Assembly (NCBI GenBank): GCA_016937345.1
Contig: JAFGWE010000017.1
Span: 1 to 64,000 of the forward strand
DNA: 64,000 nt
Reading direction: 5' to 3'
Source: Methanomicrobiaceae archaeon
GTDB lineage: Archaea > Halobacteriota > Methanomicrobia > Methanomicrobiales > Methanomicrobiaceae
In this document: positions 53,491-62,431 of the stretch, one piece after another
Numbering within the stretch: position 1 is the first letter of the stretch
Layout of the letters: the number at the start of each line of letters is the position of its first letter
The notes under the pieces: model-generated
Told to the model about the DNA's origin: nothing
Database searches by the model: none
What the model saw: only the letters and a program-made list of their open reading frames with translations
Program-made: the position numbers and the translations under genes

Positions 53491-53775
53491 ATGCAGGATG
53501 AGGAGATATCTGTAGGTGATGTTGTAAGATACCCGCGTACAGGAACGACAGGCAGGGTTTCAGAGGTTAAAAAATCAGGTAAATTTTATTTTGCAAAGCT
53601 TGACTCAACCGGACTTTTATACAGGACAGACCTGCTTATTCCTGCAAAATCTGTAAAGAAATTAAGGGAAAGCGGTGAAAAGACTGATATTGACAGACTA
53701 ATAAGGCCTGAAGATTTAAGTTCCGAGGATATCAGCGATGCCTTTGATGATGTAACAGGTGTGGGTGCAGGATAA
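53491..53775 (+). CDS. DUF2098 protein
   Basis: Small (94 residues) beta-rich protein: ISVGDVVRYPRTGTTGRVSEV and FYFAKLDSTGLLYRTDLL look like an SH3/KOW-like barrel, followed by an acidic tail. I recognise it as the methanogen family DUF2098. It is divergent from the ycaO gene, sharing the 58-base gap. Role unknown. Confidence 0.75.
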   Translation: MQDEEISVGDVVRYPRTGTTGRVSEVKKSGKFYFAKLDSTGLLYRTDLLIPAKSVKKLRESGEKTDIDRLIRPEDLSSEDISDAFDDVTGVGAG

Positions 53776-53848
53776 GGTTGAAGAAATAATAAGTTAAAAA
53801 AAAGAAAAAATAATTTTATTAAAACGCTTTTTTCTTTTATTAATAGTT

Positions 53849-54280
53849 TTAATGATGGTGCTCTTCTATCGGTATTGTGGTGAGTTTTACTGAATCAACG
53901 CCTTTCTGCGCCATAAGTGTCTCTGCAATCTTTTTGATCTTTCCTGCATCGCCGCGGACAAGTATCACTTCAAGGCATTTATCATGGCTTACATGTGAGT
54001 GAAGGGATGACTGAATAATGTCGATATGCTCGTGCTGGATTTCGGTTAAAACCTGCAGAAGACCGCGGTGCTCATGATCGTAAACCATTGTTATTACGCC
54101 CTGCCTTTCTCCTGTTACATCAGACATCCACTGGTAGTATGTGATGTAGCTTCTTATTGCATCGCGGATACCCTCAGAACGTGACGAATACCCTCTGTAA
54201 TTAAGGATTTCATCAAATTTGTCCAGAAGATTTTTCGGAAGCGATATTCCAATTCTTGAAAGGTCTGATTCATGTACCAT
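53849..54280 (-). CDS. nikR: nickel-responsive regulator
   Basis: 143 residues. N-terminal ribbon-helix-helix (RIGISLPKNLLDKFDEI, RSEGIRDAIRSYI) binds DNA; the C-terminal ACT-like domain holds the Ni ligands within EHIDIIQSSLHSHVSHDKC and the earlier HEHRG. The natural tail EEHHH may bind further metal. GGTGAT gives the ribosome binding site. A methanogen needs Ni for F430, hydrogenases and CODH, so NikR probably controls nickel uptake. No uptake genes are adjacent. Confidence 0.93.
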   Translation of the reverse strand: MVHESDLSRIGISLPKNLLDKFDEILNYRGYSSRSEGIRDAIRSYITYYQWMSDVTGERQGVITMVYDHEHRGLLQVLTEIQHEHIDIIQSSLHSHVSHDKCLEVILVRGDAGKIKKIAETLMAQKGVDSVKLTTIPIEEHHH

Positions 54281-54334
54281 AATTAATCACCGGATAGTCA
54301 TGAAATAAGCAGAAGTGTTTCCTCTGATAATTCA

Positions 54335-54350
54335 TACATATATATGGTTT
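54335..54350 (-). promoter_or_regulatory. nikR promoter with NikR-like half site
   Basis: Minus strand ACCATATATATG is the TATA box. Directly after it comes GTATGA, the half site of the E. coli NikR operator (GTATGA-N16-TCATAC); the matching second half is missing. TCATAC occurs again at 54402. Position would suit autorepression. Confidence 0.35.
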
Positions 54351-54447
54351 TACTTTTTGTGTTCTTTGTTATAATTGTTTCTTACTAGATATGTGCAAAA
54401 GTCATACTTTAAGTTTAAACGAGTAAGAATTATTTTTCTCAGGACCT

Positions 54448-54462
54448 GATTTTTATATACAC
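54448..54462 (+). promoter_or_regulatory. TATA box of the aIF2-gamma operon
   Basis: GATTTTTATATACAC has the look of an archaeal TATA box. It would start transcription near 54485 and give a leader of ~115 bases before GTG 54602. The 321-base gap 54281-54601 contains nothing else that I recognise. Confidence 0.45.
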
Positions 54463-54601
54463 TTATACCAAAGTTTATTGAATTTACAGTATAAATATGT
54501 ACAAAGATCATTTGCAATTCTGTAATATTTTTCTGGATTTTGTTATCACAGAGCAGATATGGGAATTGTTGAAATATATCAATAAGGAGGTTTGAGAAGT
54601 A

Positions 54602-55834
54602 GTGAGCAGCGAATTTATCCCCGATGTGAATATTGGTCTTGTGGGCCATGTGGATCACGGAAAGACCACACTGGTTTCAGGAATTACAGGTCAGTGGACA
54701 GACAGGCACAGTGAAGAAATAAAAAGGGGTATATCCATCCGTCTCGGGTATGCCGATGCAACAATATACAGATGCCCGGACTGCGAAGGCCCTGATTCCT
54801 ATTCAGTATCAGAGGACTGTCCGGTATGCGGCGGTAAGGGCGAACCATATCGAACATTCTCTTTTGTGGACGCACCGGGCCATGAGACACTGATGGCAAC
54901 GATGCTTTCAGGATCGGCTTTAATGGACGGAGCAATGCTTGTTATTGCCGCAAATGAAAAATGCCCGCAGCCGCAGACAAAAGAGCACTTGATGGCTCTT
55001 GAGCTTGTGGGGATTAAAAATATCATAATTGTTCAGAACAAGATAGATGTCGTTTCACAGGAACAGGCACTTGCTCACTATAATCAGATTAAAAAATTTG
55101 TTAAGGGGACTATTGCAGAAAATGCCCCTGTTATTCCTGTTTCTGCACAAAAAGGTATCAATATCGGAGCTTTGCTCCTGGCAATTGATAAGTACATACC
55201 GGCTCCAAAACGTGATCCGAATGATGATCCGCTAATGCTTATAGCAAGGTCTTTTGACATAAACAAACCCGGGTGCAGCTGGCGTGATGTAAGGGGCGGT
55301 GTTATCGGAGGTTCGCTTATAAGTGGTATTCTTGTCGAGGGTGATGAGATAGAGATTCGTCCGGGAAGAAAGGTTGAGGCTGAAAATCAGATACACTGGG
55401 AGCCTATTACAACCAAAATAACGACGATGAACGCAGGCAACAGGAAGGTTTCTGAGGCAACCCCCGGCGGCCTTATGGGTGTCGGCACAAAACTTGACCC
55501 GGCAATTACAAAGAGTGATGCACTTGCCGGCCAGGTTGCCGGACATGTCGGCAAACTTCCGCCTGTATGGAGCCGCCTCTCCTTTAAGGTCTCCTTAATG
55601 GAGAGAGTTGTAGGCGCAGATGATGAGTTAATTGATCCTTTAAGACACAAAGAGCCGCTCATGCTCTCTGTCGGAACAGCAGTGACTGTCGGTGTTGTTG
55701 TAAACAGCAAAAAAGATGTAGTGGATGTTGTTTTAAAGAGGCCTGTGTGCGCCGCTGTCGGCTCAGGTATTGCTATCAGCAGACAGGTCGGCGGTCGCTG
55801 GCGTCTTATCGGTATGGGAACACTGGTAGAGTGA
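54602..55834 (+). CDS. eif2g: translation initiation factor aIF2 gamma subunit
   Basis: GTPase that brings initiator Met-tRNA to the ribosome. 410 residues from GTG 54602 (AAGGAGGT at 54583-54590). G1 GHVDHGKTT, switch [12 protein letters not shown], a zinc knuckle (CPDC...CPVC), G3 DAPGHE, G4 QNKIDVV, G5 SAQKG, then two beta-barrel domains. It opens an eight-gene run of information-processing genes. Confidence 0.96.
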   Translation: MSSEFIPDVNIGLVGHVDHGKTTLVSGITGQWTDRHSEEIKRGISIRLGYADATIYRCPDCEGPDSYSVSEDCPVCGGKGEPYRTFSFVDAPGHETLMATMLSGSALMDGAMLVIAANEKCPQPQTKEHLMALELVGIKNIIIVQNKIDVVSQEQALAHYNQIKKFVKGTIAENAPVIPVSAQKGINIGALLLAIDKYIPAPKRDPNDDPLMLIARSFDINKPGCSWRDVRGGVIGGSLISGILVEGDEIEIRPGRKVEAENQIHWEPITTKITTMNAGNRKVSEATPGGLMGVGTKLDPAITKSDALAGQVAGHVGKLPPVWSRLSFKVSLMERVVGADDELIDPLRHKEPLMLSVGTAVTVGVVVNSKKDVVDVVLKRPVCAAVGSGIAISRQVGGRWRLIGMGTLVE

Positions 55835-56211
55835 AAGTACTTTTTGATGCCAATGCACTGATGATTCCGGGGCAGTTCAATGTGGATGTCTTCTCGGAAA
55901 CAGAGGCTCTTGTAGGCTCTTATGAGCCTGTGACTCTTGAAGGTGTGGTATCAGAACTTGAAGGAATTTCGCTTGGAAAGGGGCGCGATGCCTCGGCTGC
56001 AAAGGTCGGGGTGTCCCTTTCAAGACGGTGTAAGGTGGAAAAAAACCCGGATAACAGTATTCCTGTTGATGATATGATAGTAAAATATGCAGACGAGAAT
56101 AACTGCACCGTCATGACAAATGATCGGAGGCTTAGAAATAAGCTTCTTGAATTTCATATTGATGTGATAGTATTAAGAAATCAGAAGACTCTTGAAATTT
56201 TAAAAGGTTAA
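55831..56211 (+). CDS. PIN-domain nuclease (FAF1/Fcf1-like)
   Basis: Start GTG overlaps the aIF2-gamma TGA (GTGA), so they are coupled. 126 residues with the PIN acidic residues in [24 protein letters not shown] and [10 protein letters not shown]. This euryarchaeal PIN family sits next to aIF2-gamma in many genomes and may act in rRNA processing, like Fcf1/Utp24. It lacks an antitoxin gene, so a toxin role is unlikely. Confidence 0.85.
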   Translation: MKVLFDANALMIPGQFNVDVFSETEALVGSYEPVTLEGVVSELEGISLGKGRDASAAKVGVSLSRRCKVEKNPDNSIPVDDMIVKYADENNCTVMTNDRRLRNKLLEFHIDVIVLRNQKTLEILKG

Positions 56212-56237
56212 AACAGGCAGAAAAGGTGAATTAAAAG

Positions 56238-56810
56238 ATGTATTATAAGATGAAACTTCAGGACAAGGTGCGTGTACCGCCTCTCAGGCTCGGGGAGGAT
56301 TTAAAGGTAGTTGTTCTTGACGAACTCCAGAAGCAGCTTGAAGGGAGTATTGATAAGGAGATTGGAATTTTCATAGCAGTAACCGAGATTCATGATATAG
56401 GTGAAGGCGACATCATACCTGGTGACGGTGCTGTATATTACTATGTTGAGTTTGATGCTGTGGTTCTCCGTCTTGCAATGCAGGAGATAATTGAGGGCGA
56501 GGTTGTTGAGACAACAAGCTTTGGTGCATTTGTATCCTTAGGACCTATCGATGCAATGCTCCACGTAAGTCAGATCTCTGATGACTACATCAACTACGAT
56601 GAGAAGAACGGGAGACTTATCTGCCAGGAAACAAGGCGCCAGATTGCTGTTGGCGACGGCATACGCTCCCGTGTTGTGTCCTTAAGTCTTTCTGAACGTG
56701 ATCCGCGTGAGAGTAAAATTGGCCTTACAATGCGTCAGGCGGGTCTTGGAACCGAAACCTGGATAGAGGAAGATCTGGAAGGAGCAAAAGCCGATGGCGC
56801 CAAAGAGTAA
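56238..56810 (+). CDS. rpo7: RNA polymerase subunit Rpo7 (RpoE')
   Basis: 190 residues, stalk subunit of archaeal RNA polymerase. N-terminal RNP-like half (KLQDKVRVPPLRLGEDL), then an S1/OB domain (EVVETTSFGAFVSLGPIDAM, HVSQISDDYI). AAAGGTGA lies before the ATG. The last 17 bases overlap spt4. The long acidic C-terminus is common in Methanomicrobia. Confidence 0.95.
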   Translation: MYYKMKLQDKVRVPPLRLGEDLKVVVLDELQKQLEGSIDKEIGIFIAVTEIHDIGEGDIIPGDGAVYYYVEFDAVVLRLAMQEIIEGEVVETTSFGAFVSLGPIDAMLHVSQISDDYINYDEKNGRLICQETRRQIAVGDGIRSRVVSLSLSERDPRESKIGLTMRQAGLGTETWIEEDLEGAKADGAKE

Positions 56811-56997
56811 GAAACAGGCAAGGGTCTGCCGTAACTGCCATCATGTTGTTGACGGGGAGTCCTGCATGACCTGCGGCAGCTCAAATTTAAGTGATGACTG
56901 GTCGGGTTATCTGTATATTGTCGATCCTAAAAATTCGATGATTGCCAAAAAGATGAATATTGATATGCCCGGAAGATATGCATTAAAAGTACGCTGA
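56794..56997 (+). CDS. spt4: transcription elongation factor Spt4 (RpoE'')
   Basis: 67 residues with the zinc site CRNCHHVV...CMTCGSSNLSDDW and an Ig-like end that binds Spt5 (NGN). It overlaps rpo7 by 17 bases. With Spt5 it forms the processivity clamp of RNA polymerase. Confidence 0.95.
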   Translation: MAPKSKKQARVCRNCHHVVDGESCMTCGSSNLSDDWSGYLYIVDPKNSMIAKKMNIDMPGRYALKVR

Positions 56998-56999
56998 AA

Positions 57000-57485
57000 A
57001 TGTGGTTCTTGCCGGAAAATGAGAGAGTACATTTTAAAGAGCCATTCGGGGCTCTTTTTCCGGATATAGATAAGGCTCTCGAATATCTTGGCAGCGCACC
57101 TGTATATGCAGTAGGTGACGTTGTCACAAGAAACCTCATCAGGCGTGGTGTCGTTCCCGAGCTCTCTGTTATTGACGGGAATACCATGCGTGAGCCCTGC
57201 CGGTGTACGCCTCTTCTGCCTGTAAAAAGAATTGAGGTGAAAAACCCTGCCGGGTTTATTACAGAAGAGCTTATATGTGCGCTTCGCACAGGAGCTGATA
57301 ATTCTCCTGCGCTTGTACATGTTGACGGAGAAGAGGATCTGGCGGTAATCCCGCTTGTTATGATGCTTTCTTTGGGAAGCGCAGTTTTGTACGGACAACC
57401 GGGTGAGGGGGTTGTCGTAAAAATTGTTGATTCCGAGTCAAAAAAGCGTGCAGAAGAGCTTTTTTCCCTTTTTGTGAAGGTCTGA
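57000..57485 (+). CDS. GTP-dependent dephospho-CoA kinase
   Basis: DUF359 protein of 161 residues; catalyses the last step of CoA synthesis in archaea using GTP. Typical: AVGDVVTRNLIRRGVVPELSV, DGNTMREP, PAGFITEEL and VDGEEDLAVIPLVM. It starts two bases after the spt4 stop. This gene order (spt4, DPCK, S24e) recurs in euryarchaea. Confidence 0.9.
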   Translation: MWFLPENERVHFKEPFGALFPDIDKALEYLGSAPVYAVGDVVTRNLIRRGVVPELSVIDGNTMREPCRCTPLLPVKRIEVKNPAGFITEELICALRTGADNSPALVHVDGEEDLAVIPLVMMLSLGSAVLYGQPGEGVVVKIVDSESKKRAEELFSLFVKV

Positions 57486-57566
57486 GACAGGACTTTGCAT
57501 AATTTTTTTAATGATTTCAGGCTGTTGGTTTTAAATAAATTTGTAGACAATATTTGAGGGATATCG

Positions 57567-57872
57567 ATGGACTTCGAATTTACCAGAGATGAGGAAAACG
57601 GGCTTCTTAACCGCACAGAGCTTGATTTTGTCCTTAAATATGACGGCGCAACACCTTCACGAAAGGAAATTATGGGCAAACTCTGTGCACTCCGCAATGT
57701 GAATCCTGCCAATTGTGTAATTGATTCACTTATCGGAGAGTTTGGAAAGCAGGAAGTAGTTGGTCAGGCACGCATTTACGAAAGCGAAGAAGAACTTAAG
57801 GCAACAGAGCTTGATTACGTAATCAAACGCTGCAATTCTGAAGAGAAATCTGAAGAAGAAGCGGAGGCCTGA
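57567..57872 (+). CDS. rps24e: ribosomal protein eS24
   Basis: 101 residues, small-subunit protein. [20 protein letters not shown] and [13 protein letters not shown] are typical, as is the acidic tail. Start ATG 57567 preceded by GAGGGAT. Five bases from the next ribosomal gene. Confidence 0.95.
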   Translation: MDFEFTRDEENGLLNRTELDFVLKYDGATPSRKEIMGKLCALRNVNPANCVIDSLIGEFGKQEVVGQARIYESEEELKATELDYVIKRCNSEEKSEEEAEA

Positions 57873-57877
57873 AGAAT

Positions 57878-58060
57878 ATGGCAGCAAAAAAACCGGTGAA
57901 ATCAGAAGCTGTAAAGCGCTCCTCACTGTATAAGGTTGAGGGTGACAAGGCTGTTGCACAGCGCAGACACTGTCCACGCTGCGGGCCGGGTGTATTTATG
58001 GCACAGCACAGCGATCGTGTTGCATGCGGTAAGTGCGGATATACAGAATTCAATAAATAA
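57878..58060 (+). CDS. rps27ae: ribosomal protein eS31 (S27ae)
   Basis: 60 residues, with a Lys-rich N-terminus and one zinc finger (CPRCG...CGKCGYTEF). It is the archaeal form without ubiquitin fusion. Between eS24 and kae1-bud32 as in other euryarchaea. Confidence 0.95.
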   Translation: MAAKKPVKSEAVKRSSLYKVEGDKAVAQRRHCPRCGPGVFMAQHSDRVACGKCGYTEFNK

Positions 58061-58066
58061 GTGATA

Positions 58067-59662
58067 ATGCCTGGAAATGGGCAAATACTGGGTATTGAGG
58101 GGACAGCCTGGAACCTCAGTGCCGCTGTTTTTGGAGAAAATCTAATCTCCCTGTATTCAGATCCCTATAGTCCGCCCAATGGCGGTATTCACCCGCGTGA
58201 GGCGGCACAGCATCATGCAACTGTTTTAAAAGATGTTGTTTCAAAGGCTTTGTCCGGACAGGATCTGGATAATATTTCAGGAATCGCTTTTTCAAGAGGC
58301 CCGGGTCTTGGTCCGTGCTTAAGAACTGTGGCAACAGCCGCCCGATCTCTTGCAGTGGCACTTGACGTGCCTTTAATTGGTGTCAATCACTGTGTGGCCC
58401 ATGTTGAGATAGGGAGATTTGCATGCGGGTGTGATGATCCGATTGTTCTTTACGCGAGCGGTGCGAACACGCAGGTTTTGGGATTTTTAAAGTCAAGGTA
58501 CCGGATTTTTGGTGAAACCCTGGATATCGGCCTTGGAAATGCGCTGGATAAGTTTGCAAGAAGCAGGGGGCTTCCGCATCCCGGCGGCCCTCTTGTAGAA
58601 ACTTATGCAAAAGAAGGAACTCCTGTTGAATTTCCATATACTGTCAAAGGTATGGATCTTGCTTTTTCAGGTCTGATGTCTGCGGCAAAGGACTCAAAAG
58701 CATCTTTGGAGGATACCTGTGCAGGTTTTCAGGAGACTGCCTTTGCAATGTGTGTTGAGGTGACAGAGCGTGCTCTTGCACATTCAGGCAAGGATGAGGT
58801 GCTTTTAGTCGGCGGCGTCGGTGCCAACTCACGCCTTCAGGATATGCTCAAATCCATGTGTGAGGAGAGAGGAGCTGAATTTTTTGTTCCCGAAAGAAAA
58901 TTTATCGGCGACAACGGAGCGATGATAGCATATACCGGAAAAATTATGCTTGAGGCAGGCCAGATTCTGCCCGTATCTGATTCGGTTGTAAATCCCTCAT
59001 ACCGTTCTGATGATGTGGAAGTCCTCTGGAGAAAGGATACCGGAGACATCTCCTACGGAAAGGCAAATCTTATTGAAAACGGTTCTGCAAGGGGCGCTGA
59101 AGCAGTTGTAACAGTATGCGGCAATAATGTTATAAAAAAGCGCCTTTCAAAGGGTTACAGAAATTCTGCACTGGACAGAAGACTTATTGCGGAAAGAACC
59201 CGGGCAGAAGCACGTCTCATCTCACTTGCGAGAAGAAGCGGTGTTTTAACACCCATAATAAGGGATGTTACGGATGATTCGGTTGTGATGGAGAATGTCG
59301 CAGGCGATATGCTTAAACTCGTCTTATCAGAGGAGAATGTCTTCAATGCAGGGATTGCTGTGGGCCGGCTGCACAACGGGGGGATTATCCATGGTGACCT
59401 TACTACATCAAATATTATTGTGGGGGGTGGCGCCCCGGGGAAGTGTTATCTCATTGATTTTGGCTTGTCTTACATATCTTCAGAGACTGAGTCGCGCGGT
59501 GTTGATGTTCATGTTTTCTTCCAGACTCTTGAGAGTACGGCACCTGGCCGTGATAACCTCGTTTTTAAGTTTTCCGAAGGCTACAGGGCGGCTTTCCGGG
59601 ATGCAGATTCTGTTCTGGAGCGTGTTTCGGAGATAAAACAGAGAGGCCGCTACCTCCACTGA
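58067..59662 (+). CDS. Kae1-Bud32 fusion (KEOPS complex, t6A synthesis)
   Basis: 531 residues. The Kae1 part (~1-325) makes t6A on tRNAs that read ANN codons: the metal His pair H108 and H112 in NHCVAHVE, ASGANTQVLGF, and the nucleotide-binding LVGGVGANSRL. The Bud32 part (~330-531) is a small atypical kinase: AEAVV strand, catalytic IIHGDLTTSNIIV (D444) and LIDFGLS. The fusion is usual in many euryarchaea. I use ATG 58067; GTG 58061 is also possible. Last gene of the superoperon; a gap without gene to 59790 follows. Confidence 0.95.
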   Translation: MPGNGQILGIEGTAWNLSAAVFGENLISLYSDPYSPPNGGIHPREAAQHHATVLKDVVSKALSGQDLDNISGIAFSRGPGLGPCLRTVATAARSLAVALDVPLIGVNHCVAHVEIGRFACGCDDPIVLYASGANTQVLGFLKSRYRIFGETLDIGLGNALDKFARSRGLPHPGGPLVETYAKEGTPVEFPYTVKGMDLAFSGLMSAAKDSKASLEDTCAGFQETAFAMCVEVTERALAHSGKDEVLLVGGVGANSRLQDMLKSMCEERGAEFFVPERKFIGDNGAMIAYTGKIMLEAGQILPVSDSVVNPSYRSDDVEVLWRKDTGDISYGKANLIENGSARGAEAVVTVCGNNVIKKRLSKGYRNSALDRRLIAERTRAEARLISLARRSGVLTPIIRDVTDDSVVMENVAGDMLKLVLSEENVFNAGIAVGRLHNGGIIHGDLTTSNIIVGGGAPGKCYLIDFGLSYISSETESRGVDVHVFFQTLESTAPGRDNLVFKFSEGYRAAFRDADSVLERVSEIKQRGRYLH

Positions 59663-59790
59663 TTTTGCCTGACAATTTTGACAAAATAAGTTCAATTTAT
59701 CTTTTTTATGGACGTTAATTGCCACATTATTTTAATTTAATTATTTTAATATCCAAAAGGCGTAAATACTTAATCTGAGTATGATGTCTT

Positions 59791-59904
59791 ATGGGAAAAA
59801 ACCAGAAATTTGAAGCACAGAACGTAAAAAACGTTAAAAATGAAGTAAAACCAAAAGAAGCAGCACCGGCCCCGAAAGGCAAAGCCCCGAAAGGCAGAAA
59901 GTAA
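59791..59904 (+). CDS. small basic protein, 37 aa
   Basis: ATG 59791 opens 37 codons to TAA 59904, coding a Lys/Pro/Ala-rich chain: NVKNVKNEVKPKEAAPAPK, then GKAPKGRK. TAAATACTTA at 59762-59771 has the right distance for a promoter with a leaderless start. The frame is the only one open and the low-complexity basic tail looks like that of nucleic-acid-binding peptides. No known family. Too short for many gene finders. Confidence 0.55.
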   Translation: MGKNQKFEAQNVKNVKNEVKPKEAAPAPKGKAPKGRK

Positions 59905-59934
59905 ATTTAAAAAAACCCATCCGGAGTTTTCAGT

Positions 59935-60022
59935 GCAGGGGGATTGGACAACTCACTTTTTTCCCTGCCATAATCAGTATTCACGCATGAAACCCGTTGA
60001 AGCGGGCTGAAAAAACCATGCG
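59935..60022 (+). ncRNA. candidate structured RNA, two stem-loops
   Basis: GCAGGGGGA (59935) pairs with TTTTTTCCCTGC (to 59968) with G-U pairs. Then ACGCATG (59983) pairs exactly with CATGCGT (60017-60023), enclosing an inner stem CCCG-TTGAAG-CGGG. The A-rich internal loop (CTGAAAAAAC) looks functional. It may be the 3' end of the small-protein transcript, a stand-alone RNA, or an end of a lost IS605-type element. Beyond it, 60023-60399 is A+T-rich. Confidence 0.35.
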
Positions 60023-60104
60023 TTTAAATTCTGTTGACAATATGTATTCCTCTTAACCGGTATTTTTTAAAATCAAAATAAAGTATACCTGCTTTTTTTT
60101 AAAT

Positions 60105-60230
60105 TCAGATAAAAAATAAAGGGTTTTTAATCAGATCCAAAAAATCCGAAGAAGAACCTGACTTTTGCATCGCAATTATTCTGAACATGGGGGAGTTTTT
60201 CGTTCCTGTAATCGCATAAGAAAATTTCAC
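60105..60230 (-). CDS. possible small ORF, 41 aa
   Basis: GTG 60230 is preceded by AAGGTGA at correct distance and opens KFSYAITGTKNSPMFRIIAM to a TGA at 60105. The frame stays open upstream to an ATG at 60266. No family recognised, and it may be chance. Confidence 0.2.
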   Translation of the reverse strand: MKFSYAITGTKNSPMFRIIAMQKSGSSSDFLDLIKNPLFFI

Positions 60231-60399
60231 AATCTTCACCTTCCTTCTGATATCAAAATCCTGCATCAGAGTATTTATGGTTTTTACAGCCGGCAGTTTA
60301 AAGAAGAATGCAGCCCGATATGTTCATTTATCCTTTTATAATCTCGTTTTTCAGTAAAAAAGAATGTATTATTAGTGATTATGATTAGTATCTTTTATT

Positions 60400-60975
60400 A
60401 TGATCTCTGAAGAGCAGGTTTTGGAATGTATTCTGACACGCAGAAGTGTAAGAAAATACAGGCCGGATAAAATTCCGGCTGAAATTCTTGATAAGATTAT
60501 TAATGCCGGAATTCATGCTCCATCTGCTCTTTCAAAACAACCGTGGAGATTTCTTGCTGTTTCTGATGCAGATCTTTTAAACAGAATATCAGATTACGTA
60601 AAGCCTCTTATATATGAAAAATTAAAAGATGTCAGCTCCTCTTCGACGAAAAGATATCTTGAACTGATTGGTTCAGAGAACTTCTCGCTTTTTTTCAGCG
60701 CACCACTTCTTGTAGTGGTCCTCGGTGACAATAAAAACCCCCTGAGTGATATAGACTGTTCTTTGTGTGCTGAAAATATGATGCTTGCAGCACATGCAAT
60801 GGGTATCGGAAGCTGCTGGATAGGTTCTGCCAGAATGGTTGAATACAGTATGGATCTTATGAGTGAACTTGATATTCCTGAGGGATTTCATATTGTTGCA
60901 CCGGTTGTCTTCGGCTATCCTGACGAAAATCCCGGAAAGCCTGAAAAAAACAGCCCCGTAGTATACTGGCGCTGA
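60400..60975 (+). CDS. nitroreductase-family flavoprotein
   Basis: 191 residues, FMN-binding oxidoreductase fold: LTRRSVRKYRPDKIP, then AGIHAPSALSKQPWRF for FMN binding, and later AAHAMGIGSCWIG. The end lacks the Cys of ferredoxin-like fusions. Such proteins reduce nitro or quinone compounds or flavins; in methanogens the true substrate is not known. Single-gene unit. Confidence 0.88.
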   Translation: MISEEQVLECILTRRSVRKYRPDKIPAEILDKIINAGIHAPSALSKQPWRFLAVSDADLLNRISDYVKPLIYEKLKDVSSSSTKRYLELIGSENFSLFFSAPLLVVVLGDNKNPLSDIDCSLCAENMMLAAHAMGIGSCWIGSARMVEYSMDLMSELDIPEGFHIVAPVVFGYPDENPGKPEKNSPVVYWR

Positions 60976-61106
60976 TCTAATTTTTAGTTTATTTTAAAAA
61001 TAATCCGGTTAATAGTATTCTTTTAATGGCCGGTTAATCTTATGAAAACAGAATACTGCGGGCATAGCCTTACATTTTCATATATTAATGAGGAGGATCT
61101 TTTTTT

Positions 61107-62081
61107 TTATTTTAGGATCTCCCCTGTTGTCTTAAAGTGAATTTTTGCATATTTTGAGAGTTTATCCCTGCCTTTCTCCCCAACAATCTTTCTGCCGGCG
61201 ACAATTACAGCATGTGAGGCACCTTTCGGGAGAATTATTCCGGCATCCTTTGACAGTGACTCCATCTTTTCAAGGAATCTGTCCCTTGCGAGAATGGATG
61301 CTGCTGCAACAGCAATATTTCTCTCTGCCCTGTGCATCTGAATCAGCCGTATTTTTTTTCCTCTGGTCTGGAGTCTTCCGAGGATGTACCTCTCGTCTGC
61401 AAACTGATCTGAAATTGCTGTATCACATTCTTTTTTGGCGAGAACATCCTCTATTGCCTTTGCATGCGCCCAGGCAAGAAGTGAGTTTAAATTTTTGTTT
61501 TCACATCTTAACTGCTCATAAAGGCGGTTGTACCTTTCAGGAGAAATCTCAATTATTGAATAGCTCCCGGGGCATTTTTCCCTGATCTTTTTTGCAATCG
61601 CTTTTATCTGACTGTCGGTTAAGAGTTTACTGTCTGTTACGCCAATATTTTTTAAGAAAAGTGCTGAATCCTCATCAACATAGATTCCTGCAGCAACGAG
61701 AGGGCCGAAATAGTCTCCCTTGCCTGATTCATCCGTTCCTATTACCGGAAACTCAATGTATTTTAAGATATTTTCTTCTTTTGAATTTTTATTATCGTTA
61801 CAGTCTGTCCGGCTTTTATATTTTTTATTCTTACTTACGCTTTTTTGTTCAGGCAAACCTGAATTATTGATTATTTTGGTTAAAAGATCTGAATTAGGAG
61901 TATTTTTTATCTGTGAAAAATCGTATTTTATATCGCCTTTTTTGTTTTTGTATATCCTGAAAAGCTCAGGTTTGTCTTTGAAGTCAATTCTGAACTGAAT
62001 GCCGTATGAAATATCTTTTGGATCGGAGATGTAAATGCCCTCTTTTAATAGCCGGGCTTTAATGAGTTTGTATATTCCCAA
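61107..62081 (-). CDS. rnhC: ribonuclease HIII
   Basis: Cuts RNA in RNA-DNA hybrids. 324 residues: an N-terminal ~80-residue TBP-like substrate-binding domain, a Lys-rich linker (82-105), then the type 2 RNase H core starting IGTDESGKGDYFGPLV (D117, E118), TDSKLL, and HRAERNIAVAAASILARDRF. The Lys-Gly-Asp-Tyr-Phe stretch and the extra N-terminal domain separate HIII from the HII that is usual in archaea. HIII is mainly known from Firmicutes and a few other bacteria. Possible transfer. Confidence 0.88.
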   Translation of the reverse strand: MGIYKLIKARLLKEGIYISDPKDISYGIQFRIDFKDKPELFRIYKNKKGDIKYDFSQIKNTPNSDLLTKIINNSGLPEQKSVSKNKKYKSRTDCNDNKNSKEENILKYIEFPVIGTDESGKGDYFGPLVAAGIYVDEDSALFLKNIGVTDSKLLTDSQIKAIAKKIREKCPGSYSIIEISPERYNRLYEQLRCENKNLNSLLAWAHAKAIEDVLAKKECDTAISDQFADERYILGRLQTRGKKIRLIQMHRAERNIAVAAASILARDRFLEKMESLSKDAGIILPKGASHAVIVAGRKIVGEKGRDKLSKYAKIHFKTTGEILK

Positions 62082-62431
62082 AAGAGAATCATCCCTGATA
62101 TTTTCTGTTATTGCTTCTCCTCCTCTTTGTTCTATAATCAGATTTTATTGTTTTACCATCTTAAACGGCTTTGTGGCTGTAAACTTTATTGCCATTAATA
62201 TCCATAAATATTAAGCCCTCCGGAGTAATAATTTCGGGTATTATAGAATTGCAGAAGTCCAGAATATTGTTCAGTATAAAAAAGCCATATAGCATCCGGA
62301 TAAATCCCGTAAATAAACCTGCGGCTTATTTATACTTTTTTTTGCAGACGGGCCGTTTTTTTATCCGGCCTGATGGTCCTTTTGTTCAGTGCCCGGATTT
62401 GTCCTGAAAAATTTAAATAAAGAGTGTATAT
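62082..62431. other. intergenic region with possible structured leader
   Basis: No gene seen in these 350 bases. CCGGATAAA (62296) and TTTATCCGG (62360) form a perfect 9-bp stem around an inner AAATAA...TTATTT hairpin, ahead of the MATE gene. TTATTTATAC at 62327 could be a TATA box, which would put the first arm outside the transcript. Confidence 0.35.

Noticed and set aside
54281-54601. Full NikR palindrome GTATGA-N16-TCATAC
   Set aside because: Only single half sites occur; no second half lies at the right distance.
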